64,000 nucleotides of DNA from Rhizobium sp. Leaf262 (GTDB lineage: Bacteria > Pseudomonadota > Alphaproteobacteria > Rhizobiales > Rhizobiaceae), in NCBI RefSeq assembly GCF_001422245.1, contig NZ_LMMM01000004.1, positions 194,720-258,719 on the forward strand, read 5' to 3'. This document shows positions 26,774 through 37,269 of the stretch, one piece after another. The number at the start of each line of letters is the position of its first letter. The first letter of the stretch is position 1. Made by a program: the position numbers and the translations under genes. The notes below the pieces were generated by a model, which was not told the DNA's origin, ran no database searches, and worked only from the letters and a program-made list of their open reading frames with translations.

Positions 26774-26820
26774 ACAAGGCCGTTCTGGACTCTATAAGTT
26801 CGACGGCCTTGTTTGTTTAA
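26774..26820 (+). terminator. Terminator or attenuator between rpsB and tsf
   Basis: The arms acaaggccgt (26774-26783) and acggccttgt (26803-26812) form a perfect 10-bp stem with a 19-base loop, followed by ttgttt. A smaller GC-rich hairpin (gcggcatc with gtgccgcc-like pairing, about 26737-26757) lies before it. tsf starts 149 bp later, so it may be partly uncoupled from rpsB. Confidence 0.7.
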
Positions 26821-26968
26821 ATCGCGCCACAGAGCTCGAGCGCGATTTTGAAATTTCGTGGTGGCTGTTTCATCAGCCTGTCACAGTTCCGGGTACATTC
26901 GTTCCCAAAATCCGATTTCGGTCGGGCCGCAATCGCGCCGTGACCGACGAACCGACAAGAGGCACACA

Positions 26969-27895
26969 ATGAGCGAAATCACAGCCGCAATGGTAAAGGA
27001 ACTGCGCGAGAAGTCTGGCGCAGGCATGATGGATTGCAAAAAGGCGCTGGCCGAAACCGGCGGCGACATGGAAGCTGCAATCGACTGGCTGCGCGCCAAG
27101 GGCATTTCCAAGGCTGACAAGAAGTCTGGCCGTACGGCTGCTGAAGGTCTCGTTGGTATCGCTTCTGCCGGTCACAAGGCTGTCGTCGTTGAAGTCAACT
27201 CCGAAACCGACTTCGTTGCTCGCAATGATGCCTTCCAGGATATCGTCCGTGGCGTTGCTTCCGTTGCGCTGACGACAGACGGCACGGTTGATGCGGTTGC
27301 TGCTGCGACCTACCCAGCCACCGGCAAGACTGTTGCCGACACCATCAAGGACGCGATTGCGACCATCGGCGAAAACATGACCCTACGTCGCTCCGCTCTG
27401 CTCGAAGTCGAGCACGGCGTTGTTGCGACCTACGTTCACAACGCTGCTGGCGACGGCATCGGTAAGCTCGGCGTTCTCGTTGCGCTGAAGTCCGTTGGCG
27501 ACAAGGCTGTTCTGACGTCCATCGGCCGTCAGGTTGCCATGCACATCGCTGCGACCAACCCGCTCGCCATCCGCGCTGAAGAAGTCGACGCTGCTGTTGC
27601 TGAGCGCGAACGCAACGTCTTCATCGAGCAGGCCCGCGAATCCGGCAAGCCAGAAGCCATCATCGAAAAGATGGTTGACGGCCGTATGCGCAAGTTCTTC
27701 GAAGAAGTTGCCCTTCTTTCCCAGGCTTTCGTCATCAACCCTGACATCACCGTTGGCGATGCTGTCAAGGAAGCCGAAAAGGAAGCCGGTGCCAAGATCG
27801 AAGTCGTCGGTATGGCTCGCCTGCTGCTCGGCGAAGGCATCGAAAAGGAAGAAAGCGACTTCGCTGCTGAAGTTGCTGCGGTCGCCAAGGGCTGA
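26969..27895 (+). CDS. tsf: Elongation factor Ts
   Basis: A 308-residue nucleotide exchange factor for EF-Tu. The N-terminal domain reads [20 protein letters not shown] and [19 protein letters not shown]. The core has [16 protein letters not shown] with the TDFVARN contact site, and the C-terminal part has [19 protein letters not shown]. The ATG at 26969 with agagg upstream matches the family N terminus; longer readings upstream are not supported. Confidence 0.98.
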   Translation: MSEITAAMVKELREKSGAGMMDCKKALAETGGDMEAAIDWLRAKGISKADKKSGRTAAEGLVGIASAGHKAVVVEVNSETDFVARNDAFQDIVRGVASVALTTDGTVDAVAAATYPATGKTVADTIKDAIATIGENMTLRRSALLEVEHGVVATYVHNAAGDGIGKLGVLVALKSVGDKAVLTSIGRQVAMHIAATNPLAIRAEEVDAAVAERERNVFIEQARESGKPEAIIEKMVDGRMRKFFEEVALLSQAFVINPDITVGDAVKEAEKEAGAKIEVVGMARLLLGEGIEKEESDFAAEVAAVAKG

Positions 27896-27910
27896 TCTCT
27901 TTACCCTAGC

Positions 27911-28012
27911 GCATCGGCACAAAAATCGAAGTCGATTTTTGTAAAGCACGATGCGTAGATTTAAAGGGTTAGAGCGTCCTTTGTGCGTCCGAAAAGGACG
28001 CACGGCGCTCTA
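27911..28012. repeat. RIME-like two-palindrome intergenic element
   Basis: Two large palindromes lie in tandem in the 299-bp tsf-pyrH gap. The first (27911-27954) has arms acaaaaatcga and tcgatttttgt within gcatcg...cgatgc. The second (27970-28012) pairs tagagcg with cgctcta and gtgcgtcc with ggacgcac. Two adjacent palindromes totalling about 100 bp is the architecture of Rhizobium-specific intergenic mosaic elements. Assignment to that family is by layout and memory only. The first palindrome, with its T-run, could also terminate tsf transcription. Confidence 0.7.
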
Positions 28013-28194
28013 ATATGGGAAAACTACGGGGCATCGCGTGACAACGCGGTGCCCTTCGTGTATCCGCGTTCCGGTAATATCCCGTACTGCGCGGCGATCT
28101 CCAGGATTCGTCGTGCTTGCGGTTTTCTCTAGTTTTCGCATGGCGTCACCGCAAACTCTGCATGGCCGTGCGTGACATGCTTTAAGGAGTCATG

Positions 28195-28917
28195 ATGTCT
28201 TCCAAGCCGCTTTATAAACGTGTTCTGCTCAAGGCGTCGGGCGAAGCCCTCATGGGCGATCAGGGGTTCGGCATCGACGTTGCCGTCGCAGACCGTATTG
28301 CTTCTGACATTGCCGAAGCCAGAGCCATGGGCGTCGAAGTTGGCGTTGTCGTTGGCGGCGGAAACATCTTCCGCGGCGTGGCGGTTGCCTCCAAGGGCGG
28401 CGACCGGGTGACCGGCGACCACATGGGCATGCTGGGAACGGTCATCAATGCGCTGGCGCTGGCAACCTCGCTGCGCAAGCTGGATCTCGACACCGTCGTT
28501 CTCTCGGCCATTGCCATGCCGGAAATCTGTGAGAGCTTCTCGCAGCGCGCAGCCGTGCACCATCTTTCGCAGGGCCGGGTCGTGATTTTTGCTGGTGGCA
28601 CCGGCAACCCGTTTTTCACCACCGATTCTGCCGCGGCATTGCGCGCGGCAGAAATGGGTGCCGAGGCAATCTTCAAGGGCACACAGGTGGACGGCATCTA
28701 TTCCGCCGACCCGAAGAAAGACCCGACGGCAACCCGTTTCGAGGAACTGACGCATTCGGAAGTTCTGGGCAAGGGCTTGGCCGTGATGGATGTCGCCGCC
28801 GTTGCGCTGGCCCGCGAAAACCACATTCCAATCATCGTTTTCTCGATCCACGAGAAGGGCGGTTTTGCACAAATATTGACGGGTGGCGGTCGCAAGACCA
28901 TCGTGCACGACAAGTAA
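28195..28917 (+). CDS. pyrH: UMP kinase
   Basis: A 240-residue hexameric UMP kinase (UMP to UDP with ATP). The family core: KRVLLKASGEALMGDQGFGI, VVVGGGNIFRG, GDHMGMLGTVINALA and GGTGNPFFTTDSAAALRA. I use the second of two adjacent ATG codons (28195), which sits 5 bp after aaggag; the first (28192) is only 2 bp from it. Placement before frr, uppS and cdsA is conserved. Confidence 0.98.
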   Translation: MSSKPLYKRVLLKASGEALMGDQGFGIDVAVADRIASDIAEARAMGVEVGVVVGGGNIFRGVAVASKGGDRVTGDHMGMLGTVINALALATSLRKLDLDTVVLSAIAMPEICESFSQRAAVHHLSQGRVVIFAGGTGNPFFTTDSAAALRAAEMGAEAIFKGTQVDGIYSADPKKDPTATRFEELTHSEVLGKGLAVMDVAAVALARENHIPIIVFSIHEKGGFAQILTGGGRKTIVHDK

Positions 28918-28982
28918 CATCCGGCGTTGATTCCGCGCCGTGACATTAAGGCCCTCTTGGCCAGAACTGATGGAGTATGAAA

Positions 28983-29540
28983 ATGAGTGGTATTGACCTC
29001 AACGATATCAAGCGCCGCATGGATGGCGCGATCAATGCTTTCAAGAGCGATATCGCTTCGCTGCGCACCGGTCGCGCTTCTGCCAACATTCTGGACCCGG
29101 TGACAGTCGACGCCTATGGTTCGCGCGTGCCGCTGTCGCAGGTCGCCAACATTACCGTACCGGAAGCGCGCATGCTGGGTGTCAACATCTGGGACAAGTC
29201 CATGGTTGGCGCCGTCGATCGTGCGATCCGCGAATCCAATCTCGGCCTTAATCCGATCGTTGATGGCCAGAACCTGCGCATTCCTCTTCCGGAACTCAAT
29301 GAAGAGCGCCGCAAGTCTCTGGTCAAGGTTGCACATGACTATGCGGAAAAGGCCAAGGTTGCCATTCGTCACGTTCGCCGCGATGGTATGGACGGTCTGA
29401 AAAAAGCCGAAAAGGATGGTGACATCGGTCAGGATGAAAGCCGTGGTCAGTCTGACAAGGTTCAGAAAATGACAGATGACACAATTTTGGATATTGATCG
29501 CTTGCTTGCGGAGAAGGAAAAAGAAATCATGCAGGTGTAG
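28983..29540 (+). CDS. frr: Ribosome recycling factor
   Basis: A 185-residue RRF, which splits post-termination ribosomes with EF-G. Family sequence: [59 protein letters not shown] and the C-terminal [20 protein letters not shown]. The start at 28983 has ggag 7 bp upstream; the ATG at 28977 is too close to it. Length is standard. Confidence 0.97.
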   Translation: MSGIDLNDIKRRMDGAINAFKSDIASLRTGRASANILDPVTVDAYGSRVPLSQVANITVPEARMLGVNIWDKSMVGAVDRAIRESNLGLNPIVDGQNLRIPLPELNEERRKSLVKVAHDYAEKAKVAIRHVRRDGMDGLKKAEKDGDIGQDESRGQSDKVQKMTDDTILDIDRLLAEKEKEIMQV

Positions 29541-29603
29541 TCGGTCGTTAGGCCACCGCAGATTTTTTCCTATTCATTCCGTGCTGCTTTATACTGGATC
29601 GAG

Positions 29604-30347
29604 ATGTCGGACATTACACGTTCCTCACCACCCGAGCATGTTGCCATCATCATGGATGGTAACGGGCGTTGGGCAAAGCAGCGCGGTCTTCCGCGCATCA
29701 TGGGCCACCGTCGCGGTGTCGAGGCGGTGCGTGAAACCGTGCGCGCAGCAGGCGAATGCGGCCTGAAGTATCTCACACTCTTTGCATTCTCCTCCGAAAA
29801 CTGGCGCAGGCCGGAATCGGAGGTCAGTGATCTGCTTGGGCTTCTCAAGGCCTTCATCAGGCGCGATCTTGCAGACCTGCATCGGGAAAATGTCCGGGTG
29901 CGCGTCATTGGCGATCGGGACAACCTGAAAGACGACATTCGCAACCTGCTTGTCGAGGCCGAGCAGATGACGGCGGAAAACACGGCGCTGACGCTGATCA
30001 TCGCCTTCAATTACGGTTCTCGCGATGAGATCGCCCGGGCGGCGGCCTCGCTTGCGAGGGACGTTGCAGCTGGTGTCATCGACGCTGCGGCTATTGACGC
30101 AGACGCGATTACTGCGCGCCTCGACACTGCCGGCATGCCCGATCCCGACCTCATCATCCGCACGAGCGGCGAGGAGCGTCTGTCCAATTTCATGCTATGG
30201 CAGGCCGCCTATTCGGAGTTTCTGTTCATCCCCGACTACTGGCCGGATTTCGACCGCAAGACATTCTTTGCTGCCATCGATCAGTATATGACGCGTGATC
30301 GCAGGTTTGGTGGCCTTTCCGGGCAAGTCGCTCTGGCGGGCGTTTGA
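29604..30347 (+). CDS. uppS: Undecaprenyl diphosphate synthase (cis-prenyltransferase)
   Basis: A 247-residue enzyme that extends farnesyl diphosphate with isopentenyl units to give the C55 carrier for peptidoglycan and O-antigen. Motifs: [20 protein letters not shown] with the catalytic Asp, [25 protein letters not shown], and [20 protein letters not shown] with YSEFLF. The stop codon shares one base with the cdsA start (TGATG), so the two are translationally coupled. Confidence 0.97.
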   Translation: MSDITRSSPPEHVAIIMDGNGRWAKQRGLPRIMGHRRGVEAVRETVRAAGECGLKYLTLFAFSSENWRRPESEVSDLLGLLKAFIRRDLADLHRENVRVRVIGDRDNLKDDIRNLLVEAEQMTAENTALTLIIAFNYGSRDEIARAAASLARDVAAGVIDAAAIDADAITARLDTAGMPDPDLIIRTSGEERLSNFMLWQAAYSEFLFIPDYWPDFDRKTFFAAIDQYMTRDRRFGGLSGQVALAGV

Positions 30348-31180
30348 TGAGCCGCGAACTGAAACTGCGGATCATTTCCGCCATCGTCCTGGCTGCTGTC
30401 ATTCTTACGGCCACCTGGCATGGCGGAATGGTCTTTCGCCTGATGGCTGGTCTGCTGGCGCTGCTGATCTTTTACGAGTGGAGCACGATTACCAAGCTGT
30501 CGGACACCAATCCTACGGGGTACGCCTGGGGTTGGTTTTCCGTTGCGGTTATGAGCGGGAATACCATTTTTGGCGAGTCGTCGCTCGATCTGCCGCTTCT
30601 GTCCGGTTTTGCGCTGACGGCGGCGTTGTTTCCGGTGTTGCGCGGGCGGAACTGGTGGCTGGTTGGCGGTATCATTTACGCCGGACTGAGCGGGATCTCG
30701 CTGGCAGCCATCCGCGGCGATGAAGCGAGCGGGCTGGCGGCGATGATCTTCGTATTCGCTATCGTCTGGGCCACCGATATTCTGGCTTATTTCGTCGGTC
30801 GCGCCATCGGTGGACCAAAGCTTGCTCCCGCCATTTCTCCAGGAAAGACATGGTCCGGCGCGGTTGGCGGCACGGTATCTGGCGTTGTGGCCGGTGCGGG
30901 TGTGGCGGCGGCCTATCATGGCCGCATCAGCCTTGTGATTCTCGGGCTGGCGCTCGTTCTTTCGATTTTCAGCCAGATCGGCGACCTTTTCGAATCCTTC
31001 ATCAAGCGCCGTTTCAAGGTCAAGGATTCCAGCAATCTCATCCCCGGCCACGGCGGTTTCATGGACCGGGTTGACGGTCTTGTTTTTGCCTGCTTTACCG
31101 TATTCCTCATTGCTGTCGTTCACGCGGCGATAACGGGTGATGTGCCAGGATCGGGCGGCGGAATTCTGCCGGGGTTCTGA
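30347..31180 (+). CDS. cdsA: Phosphatidate cytidylyltransferase
   Basis: A 277-residue integral membrane enzyme that makes CDP-diacylglycerol for phospholipid synthesis. The CDS signature is present near the C terminus: SFIKRRFKVKDSSNLIPGHG followed by GFMDRVDG. About seven hydrophobic helices precede it. The ATG at 30347 overlaps the uppS stop. No dxr gene lies between cdsA and rseP, as I recall for rhizobia in general. Confidence 0.95.
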   Translation: MSRELKLRIISAIVLAAVILTATWHGGMVFRLMAGLLALLIFYEWSTITKLSDTNPTGYAWGWFSVAVMSGNTIFGESSLDLPLLSGFALTAALFPVLRGRNWWLVGGIIYAGLSGISLAAIRGDEASGLAAMIFVFAIVWATDILAYFVGRAIGGPKLAPAISPGKTWSGAVGGTVSGVVAGAGVAAAYHGRISLVILGLALVLSIFSQIGDLFESFIKRRFKVKDSSNLIPGHGGFMDRVDGLVFACFTVFLIAVVHAAITGDVPGSGGGILPGF

Positions 31181-31218
31181 CCGTTACGGCGGCACGCAAT
31201 TTCGAAAGGCTGGGTTAG

Positions 31219-32352
31219 ATGGATATGGTGACGGCAACGGTTGGTTTCTTGACCGGGTACATGGTGCCGTTCATTCTCGTTCTTTCCCTGCTCGTCTTTG
31301 TTCACGAGATGGGACATTATCTGGTCGGACGCTGGTGTGGGATTCGATCCACAGCTTTTTCGGTCGGTTTCGGACCTGAACTCATCGGTTTTACCGACAA
31401 GCACGGTACGCGTTGGAAGATTTCCGCGATCCCGCTTGGCGGCTACGTCAAATTCTTCGGCGACGAGGATGTTTCAAGCAAGCCTGACAGCGATGGCCTT
31501 TCCGGTTTGACGCTGGAGGAAAGGGCGCAGACGCTTGCAGGCGCAAAGTTGTGGAAAAGAGCCGCAACGGTTGCTGCCGGCCCGATTGCCAATTTCCTGC
31601 TCGCGATTCTCATCTTCGCAGCGCTTTTCACCATTTATGGCCGCATGATTTCCGATCCTATCGTTTCGGAGGTGCGTGAAAACAGTGCCGCCCAGACCGC
31701 CGGTGTTCTCCCCGGTGACAGGCTGGTTGCGATCGACGGGGAAAACGTCAAGACGTTCGAGGACGTGCGCCGTTACGTGGCGGTTCGCCCTGCCACGCCG
31801 ATTACCGTCACGGTCGAGCGCGACGGGCAGCAGCTCAACTTGCCCATGGTGCCGACTCGGACCGAAACGACGGACCAGTTCGGCAACAAGATGGAACTGG
31901 GAATCATCGGCATCGTGACCGATCAAACCCGCGGAAACTTCAGGCATGTGACCTATTCGCCGGGCGAGGCGCTGATAGAAGGCGTTCGGGAAACCGGTCA
32001 CGTGGTGACGGGTACATTTGCCTACATCGGCAATCTTATCACGGGTCGCATGAATGCCGACCAGTTGGGTGGACCCGTTCGCGTGGCCCAGGCTTCTGGG
32101 CAGATGGCGTCGCTTGGTTTTGCTGCGGTCATCCAGCTTGCGGCCCTGCTTTCGGTCTCCATCGGCCTGCTGAATTTGATGCCTGTGCCCGTTCTGGACG
32201 GGGGGCATCTGGTGTTTTACGCTATCGAGGCGATCCGTGGCAGGCCGTTGGGATCAGGGGCGCAGGAAGTCGCTTTCCGTATTGGTCTTGCCATGATTTT
32301 CAGTTTGATGGTATTTGCCACATGGAATGATATCAGCAGCTTGATCGGCTGA
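31219..32352 (+). CDS. rseP: Site-2 intramembrane zinc metalloprotease RseP
   Basis: A 377-residue M50 protease that cleaves membrane-bound anti-sigma or signal proteins (MmpA in Caulobacter). The zinc site HEMGH lies in LLVFVHEMGHYLVGRWCG in the first helix, and the third ligand is in LNLMPVPVLDGGHLVFY. One PDZ domain is seen in the middle (VLPGDRLVAIDGENVKTFED); Escherichia coli RseP has two and is longer. It lies between cdsA and bamA, the usual envelope-stress neighbourhood. Confidence 0.96.
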   Translation: MDMVTATVGFLTGYMVPFILVLSLLVFVHEMGHYLVGRWCGIRSTAFSVGFGPELIGFTDKHGTRWKISAIPLGGYVKFFGDEDVSSKPDSDGLSGLTLEERAQTLAGAKLWKRAATVAAGPIANFLLAILIFAALFTIYGRMISDPIVSEVRENSAAQTAGVLPGDRLVAIDGENVKTFEDVRRYVAVRPATPITVTVERDGQQLNLPMVPTRTETTDQFGNKMELGIIGIVTDQTRGNFRHVTYSPGEALIEGVRETGHVVTGTFAYIGNLITGRMNADQLGGPVRVAQASGQMASLGFAAVIQLAALLSVSIGLLNLMPVPVLDGGHLVFYAIEAIRGRPLGSGAQEVAFRIGLAMIFSLMVFATWNDISSLIG

Positions 32353-32552
32353 AGATGGCTTTTGAGTCTGTTTTTTAAGGGGTTGTTTACCTTGTTTTGA
32401 AGCCAAAGTGGCGATTGAGCCACGGTGGCTTGCGAAGTAAACAGAAATTAACGGTCGGGCTTGCTTGTAGAGGAAAAGCAGGTAAAACGACGCAGATGGC
32501 CGGAGTCGGGTTCCGCCCGCTGAGGGACAACGGGAAAAGGTAAGAATTGAAA

Positions 32553-34883
32553 ATGAAGGCTGGTTCAAGATTTTTGAACGCGGTGTCGGCGGTTGCGCTG
32601 TCTGCTGGTGTTTCTTCGGTCGCAGCTCTGGGAGTGCTTGCTTCCTCCGGCGTTGCAAATGCAGCAGTGATCCAGCGCGTTGATGTGCGTGGTGCCGAAC
32701 GTGCCGGTGCTGATGCCGTGCGTTCCAATATCACGATCGCCCCGGGCCGGAACTTTTCCAATTCGGATATCGATGAATCGGTGAAGCGTCTCTATGCAAC
32801 GGGATATTTCTCCAACGTCAGCATGAGCGTATCCGGCAGCACACTGGTCGTGACGGTTCGTGAGAACAATCTCGTCAACCAGGTCGTGTTCAACGGCAAC
32901 CGCAAGATCAAGGACGACAAGCTTCAGGGCATCGTTCAGACGCAGTCGCTCGGCCCATACGATCCGACGCTGGTAACAGCCGATATCGGTCGCATCAAGG
33001 AAGCCTATGCCGCAATCGGCCGTAGTGACGTTCAGGTCACCACGCAGGTCGTCAATGTCGGTCAGGGACGCGTCAACCTTGCTTTCGTCATCAACGAAGG
33101 TGAGCGCACCAAGATCGCCCGTATCGATTTCGTCGGCAACAATGCCTATAGCGACGGTCGTCTTGCTGCCGTCCTCAACACCAAGAAATCCAACATGCTG
33201 TCGTTCCTGACGCGTAAGGATGTCTATAATGAGGACAAGCTGCGCGCTGACGAAGAAGCGCTGCGCCAGTTCTATTATAACCGTGGTTATGCCGACTTCC
33301 GCGTCACCTCTTCAAACGCGGTGCTGGATGAAGCGACGAACGAGTACACGATCACCATCACGGTCGACGAAGGTCAGCGTTATGCCTTCGGCAACGTCGG
33401 TGTTGAGTCCACCGTTCCCGGTATCGATGGCTCCGAGCTTCAGGGTCTCGTTGAAACCCGTTCGGGCTCCAACTACAGCGCCAAGGAAGTCCAGCAGAGC
33501 ATGGAAGCTATTTCCAAGCGTGTCTCTGCAGAAGGCTACCCATTTGCACGTGTGACGCCTCGTGGCGACCGTGACCTGTCTGGCAACACTATCGGTGTGA
33601 CGTACATCGTCGATCAGGGCGAGCGCGCCTATGTCGAGCGTATCGAAATCCGCGGTAACACACGTACGCGTGACTATGTTATCCGCCGCGAATTCGATAT
33701 CAGCGAAGGCGATGCTTTCAACCAGACGATTGTCTCCGCTGCAAAGCGCCGTCTCGAAGCGCTTGGCTACTTCTCCAAGGTCAACATCAGCACGTCGCAG
33801 GGCAGCGCTCCTGACCGCGTCGTGATCGTTGTGGACGTCGAAGATCAGGCAACCGGCTCCTTCGGTATCGGTGCGGGTTACTCGCAGAACGACGGCGCGC
33901 TTCTCGAAGCGTCGATCGAAGAAAAGAACTTCCTCGGTCGCGGCCAGTACATCCGTATTGCTGCTGGTGCCGGTCAGGATGATGCGCGTAGCTACAACCT
34001 GTCCTTCACCGAGCCTTATTTCCTCGGCTATCGCCTTGCAGCAGGTTTCGACCTGTTCAAGAGCCAGAGCTCGAGCGAAGATTATTACGATTACGATGAA
34101 CAGGGCTTCGCGCTTCGCGTAACAGCTCCGATCACCGAAAATCTGGCGACGACGTTCAAGTACACGTACAAGCAGATCAACTATGACGGTAAGGGTGATT
34201 GGACCAATCCAGCTAACTTGGCGTCTCCTTATCGTGACTTGATTGCTGGTGGAGATTGGACGCAGTCGATCATCTCGAACACGCTGGCCTATAACAGCCT
34301 TGATGACCGCGCCATGCCACGCGAAGGCTGGCAGGGTGCATTGACCAACGAGTTTGCTGGTCTCGGTGGCGACTCGGAATACTACAAAATCTACGCCAAG
34401 GCTCGTTACTACCACACGCTGTCTGATGAATATGACATCATCGGATCGCTGACGGGTCAGGCCGGTTATGTTGCTCCGACTGGTGACAACCTGCTCGTGT
34501 TTGACCAGTTCAAGATCGGTGGCCGCGTGATCCGTGGTTTCGAGAATGACGGTATCGGTCCACGTATCGATGGCGATGCGATCGGCGGAACAACTTATTT
34601 CGCAGCCTCTGCTGAAGTAACGGCACCTATGCCAGGCGTGCCGGAAGACTTCGGTCTGCGCCTTGCCGGCTTCGTGGATGCCGGAACGCTTTACGGAAAC
34701 AAGGTCAAAGTTTCCGGTGGCGAGCGCGTGGATGATGATAGCTCGATCCGCGCTTCTGCCGGTATCGGTATCATGTGGGCGTCGCCCTTCGGTCCTCTGC
34801 GTGTCGACTATGCCGTTCCTTTCATGAAGGAAGACTACGACGAAGTGCAGAATTTCCGGTTTGGCATGTCCAACACTTTCTGA
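32553..34883 (+). CDS. bamA: Outer membrane protein assembly factor BamA
   Basis: A 776-residue Omp85 protein, the core of the machinery that inserts beta-barrel proteins into the outer membrane. A signal peptide (residues 1 to about 36, ending GVANA) precedes five POTRA domains (about 37-365). A 16-strand barrel then ends with the beta-signal NFRFGMSNTF, finishing in Phe. The barrel contains the family loop-6 motif IRGFENDGIGPR. The ATG at 32553 gives the expected MKAGSRFLNAV start; a TTG at 32547 has better spacing from aagg and remains possible. Confidence 0.96.
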   Translation: MKAGSRFLNAVSAVALSAGVSSVAALGVLASSGVANAAVIQRVDVRGAERAGADAVRSNITIAPGRNFSNSDIDESVKRLYATGYFSNVSMSVSGSTLVVTVRENNLVNQVVFNGNRKIKDDKLQGIVQTQSLGPYDPTLVTADIGRIKEAYAAIGRSDVQVTTQVVNVGQGRVNLAFVINEGERTKIARIDFVGNNAYSDGRLAAVLNTKKSNMLSFLTRKDVYNEDKLRADEEALRQFYYNRGYADFRVTSSNAVLDEATNEYTITITVDEGQRYAFGNVGVESTVPGIDGSELQGLVETRSGSNYSAKEVQQSMEAISKRVSAEGYPFARVTPRGDRDLSGNTIGVTYIVDQGERAYVERIEIRGNTRTRDYVIRREFDISEGDAFNQTIVSAAKRRLEALGYFSKVNISTSQGSAPDRVVIVVDVEDQATGSFGIGAGYSQNDGALLEASIEEKNFLGRGQYIRIAAGAGQDDARSYNLSFTEPYFLGYRLAAGFDLFKSQSSSEDYYDYDEQGFALRVTAPITENLATTFKYTYKQINYDGKGDWTNPANLASPYRDLIAGGDWTQSIISNTLAYNSLDDRAMPREGWQGALTNEFAGLGGDSEYYKIYAKARYYHTLSDEYDIIGSLTGQAGYVAPTGDNLLVFDQFKIGGRVIRGFENDGIGPRIDGDAIGGTTYFAASAEVTAPMPGVPEDFGLRLAGFVDAGTLYGNKVKVSGGERVDDDSSIRASAGIGIMWASPFGPLRVDYAVPFMKEDYDEVQNFRFGMSNTF

Positions 34884-34893
34884 TATCGGCAGT

Positions 34894-34920
34894 CCAGAAC
34901 TGCGAGTTTGAACGTTCTGG
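34894..34920 (+). promoter_or_regulatory. Hairpin sequestering the lpxD ribosome-binding site
   Basis: The arms ccagaac (34894-34900) and gttctgg (34914-34920) pair perfectly in the short bamA-lpxD gap. The right arm includes the ctgg of the ctggag that serves as the likely Shine-Dalgarno for lpxD (start 34933). Folding would compete with ribosome loading. It lacks a T-run, so it is unlikely to be a terminator. Confidence 0.45.
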
Positions 34921-34932
34921 AGTATCCGGTTG

Positions 34933-35997
34933 ATGGACTATAATGCTTTTTTTCCGCCCCATGCTGGCATGCGATTGAAAGATATCGCTGACCGTCTTGG
35001 GGCGGAACTGTCTGATGAGACGGCTTCCGATCGTGTGGTGCGATCCATTGCGCCGGTGTACCGCGCAAAATCGGATCAGCTTTGCTACATTCTGTCCCGC
35101 AAGAACCGCGACGAATTGCTGACCTGCGAGGCGGCTGCCGTCATCTGTGATGAAGCGCTGAGAAGCCTCGTGCCTGCGCATATTCCGGCATTGATCTCAA
35201 AAAATCCGCATACGGTCTTTGCGCAGGCGGGTGCCTTGCTGCATGACTCCGCTATGCGACCTTCTGCGATACTGGATCAAACGTCAGATATTTCTCCTGC
35301 AGCGCATATCCATCCCTCCGCCAAGCTGGAGGCAGGCGTCTTGGTGGAGCCTTTGGCCGTCATCGGTGCTAACGTGCATATCGGCAGCGGCACCCGAATC
35401 GGACCAGGCGCAATCATCGGCGCAGACGTGCAGATCGGGCGTGATTGTACGATTGCGGGTGGAGCCAGCATTCTTGCCGCTTTGCTGGGTAACGGCGTCA
35501 TCATCCATAATGGTGCGCGCATCGGGCAGGATGGCTTTGGTTATGCGCCGGGCCCGCGCGGCATGATCAAGATCGTGCAGATCGGCCGGGTCATCATTCA
35601 GGACAATGTCGAGATTGGTGCCAACACCACCGTCGATCGGGGCACCATGGATGACACTGTCATCGGTGAGGGTACCAAGATCGATAATCAGGTGCAGATC
35701 GGGCACAATGTGCGCATCGGGCGGCACTGTGGCATCGTCAGCAAGGTGGGGATTGCCGGAAGTACACGCATTGGTGACGGCGTCATGATCGGTGGTGCTT
35801 GTGGTATCAACGGCCATATCACGATCGGTGACGGCGCGCAGATCGCGGCCATGAGCGGCGTTGTGGCCGACGTGCCCGCGGGCGCGAAATATGGTGGAGT
35901 ACCGGCGCGGCCTCTCAAGCATTTCCTGCGGGACATGGCAGAGTTGCTGGCACGCGCCGAAGAGCGGGATAAGAAGACAGGAGAGAAGAATGTCTGA
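34933..35997 (+). CDS. lpxD: UDP-3-O-(3-hydroxymyristoyl)glucosamine N-acyltransferase
   Basis: A 354-residue trimeric left-handed beta-helix enzyme; third step of lipid A synthesis. An N-terminal uridine-binding domain (about 1-110) leads into repeated hexapeptides (I/L-G-x-G-T/C-x), for example [20 protein letters not shown]. The catalytic His region is [17 protein letters not shown], with a [12 protein letters not shown] stretch later. The ATG at 34933 follows ctggag. The 3' end overlaps fabZ by 8 bp. Confidence 0.96.
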   Translation: MDYNAFFPPHAGMRLKDIADRLGAELSDETASDRVVRSIAPVYRAKSDQLCYILSRKNRDELLTCEAAAVICDEALRSLVPAHIPALISKNPHTVFAQAGALLHDSAMRPSAILDQTSDISPAAHIHPSAKLEAGVLVEPLAVIGANVHIGSGTRIGPGAIIGADVQIGRDCTIAGGASILAALLGNGVIIHNGARIGQDGFGYAPGPRGMIKIVQIGRVIIQDNVEIGANTTVDRGTMDDTVIGEGTKIDNQVQIGHNVRIGRHCGIVSKVGIAGSTRIGDGVMIGGACGINGHITIGDGAQIAAMSGVVADVPAGAKYGGVPARPLKHFLRDMAELLARAEERDKKTGEKNV

Positions 35998-36457
35998 AGA
36001 GACGAAAACGACGCTTGGCGCAGCCGACATCCTGGAAGTGATGAAGCTGCTGCCGCATCGTTATCCATTTTTGCTGATCGACAAGATCATCGATATCGAC
36101 GCTGACAATTCGGCAACCGGCATCAAGAACGTCACCGTCAACGAACCGCATTTCACCGGGCACTTCCCGGATCGCCCGATCATGCCGGGCGTTCTGATCG
36201 TAGAGGCCATGGCGCAGACGGCGGGCGCGATCTGTGCGCGCAAGCAGGGTGACGGCGGCCATCTCGTCTATTTCATGACCATCGACAATGCGCGCTTCCG
36301 CAAGCCGGTCGTGCCGGGCGATCGTCTGGAAATCTACGTCGTCAAGCAGCGCCAGCGCGGCAATGTCTGGAAATTCCATTGCGATGCGAAGGTGGATGGC
36401 GTTCTGGTGGCCGAGGCTGATATCGGCGCGATGATGATCCCCGAGGATCAGCAATGA
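35990..36457 (+). CDS. fabZ: 3-hydroxyacyl-ACP dehydratase FabZ
   Basis: A 155-residue hot-dog-fold dehydratase of fatty acid elongation. It shares the 3-hydroxymyristoyl-ACP pool with LpxA/LpxD. Motifs: [16 protein letters not shown], then [19 protein letters not shown] with the catalytic His, and VEAMAQTAG with the catalytic Glu. It overlaps lpxD (8 bp) and lpxA (ATGA), with aggagag upstream of its start. Confidence 0.97.
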   Translation: MSEETKTTLGAADILEVMKLLPHRYPFLLIDKIIDIDADNSATGIKNVTVNEPHFTGHFPDRPIMPGVLIVEAMAQTAGAICARKQGDGGHLVYFMTIDNARFRKPVVPGDRLEIYVVKQRQRGNVWKFHCDAKVDGVLVAEADIGAMMIPEDQQ

Positions 36458-37266
36458 GCAGGATTGCGGCCTCGGCCCAGATTCATCCCATGTCCTTCAT
36501 CGAAGATGGCGCGGTCATCGGCGAGAATGTCGTCGTCGGCCCTTTCTGCCATGTCGGGCCGAAGGTCACGCTGCATGATGATGTTCAGCTGATCAGTCAT
36601 GTCGTCGTGCTGGGCAGCACCACCGTTGGCAAGGGCACCAAAATCTGGCCTTCCGCCGTCATTGGTGGCGACTCGCAAAGTGCGCATCACAGTGCCGTCG
36701 ATACGACCCTGGTCATCGGTGAAAATTGCACCATCCGTGAAGGCGTGACGATGAACACCGGCACCGTCGAACATGGCGGCACCACCATCGTCGGCAACAA
36801 CAATCTCTTCCTGGCCTATGCCCATGTGGCGCATGATTGCCGTCTGGGTAACAACATCATCCTGTCCAACAATGTCATGCTGGCTGGCCATGTGACCATC
36901 GAGGACCGGGCTATTCTGGGCGGCGGTTCTGCCGTGCACCAGTTTACCCGCGTGGGCCGTCAGGCCTTTGTCGGGGGTCTGTCTGCCGTGAGCTACGACG
37001 TCATTCCCTATGGCATGCTTAACGGTAATCCGGGAATTCTGAGCGGGCTCAACATCGTCGGCATGACGCGTGCCGGCATAGAGCGCGCTGAAATCCACAA
37101 GGTTCGCCGTGCCTACAAGCAAATCTTCGAGAGCGAAGGCAATGTTCGCGCCAATGCGGCCGCTGTGCGCGATGATTATCTGGATTGCCCGCAGGCTTTG
37201 GAAATCATCGACTTCATCGCCGCAGCGAACGACCGGGCCATTTCGTCGCCCAACCGCGGAAAGTAG
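36454..37266 (+). CDS. lpxA: UDP-N-acetylglucosamine acyltransferase
   Basis: A 270-residue trimeric left-handed beta-helix enzyme that starts lipid A synthesis by 3-O-acylating UDP-GlcNAc. Hexapeptide repeats fill residues 1-185. The catalytic His is in [20 protein letters not shown], and the family segment [20 protein letters not shown] begins the C-terminal helical domain. The start overlaps the fabZ stop by 4 bp (ATGA). Confidence 0.97.
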   Translation: MSRIAASAQIHPMSFIEDGAVIGENVVVGPFCHVGPKVTLHDDVQLISHVVVLGSTTVGKGTKIWPSAVIGGDSQSAHHSAVDTTLVIGENCTIREGVTMNTGTVEHGGTTIVGNNNLFLAYAHVAHDCRLGNNIILSNNVMLAGHVTIEDRAILGGGSAVHQFTRVGRQAFVGGLSAVSYDVIPYGMLNGNPGILSGLNIVGMTRAGIERAEIHKVRRAYKQIFESEGNVRANAAAVRDDYLDCPQALEIIDFIAAANDRAISSPNRGK

Positions 37267-37269
37267 TCC

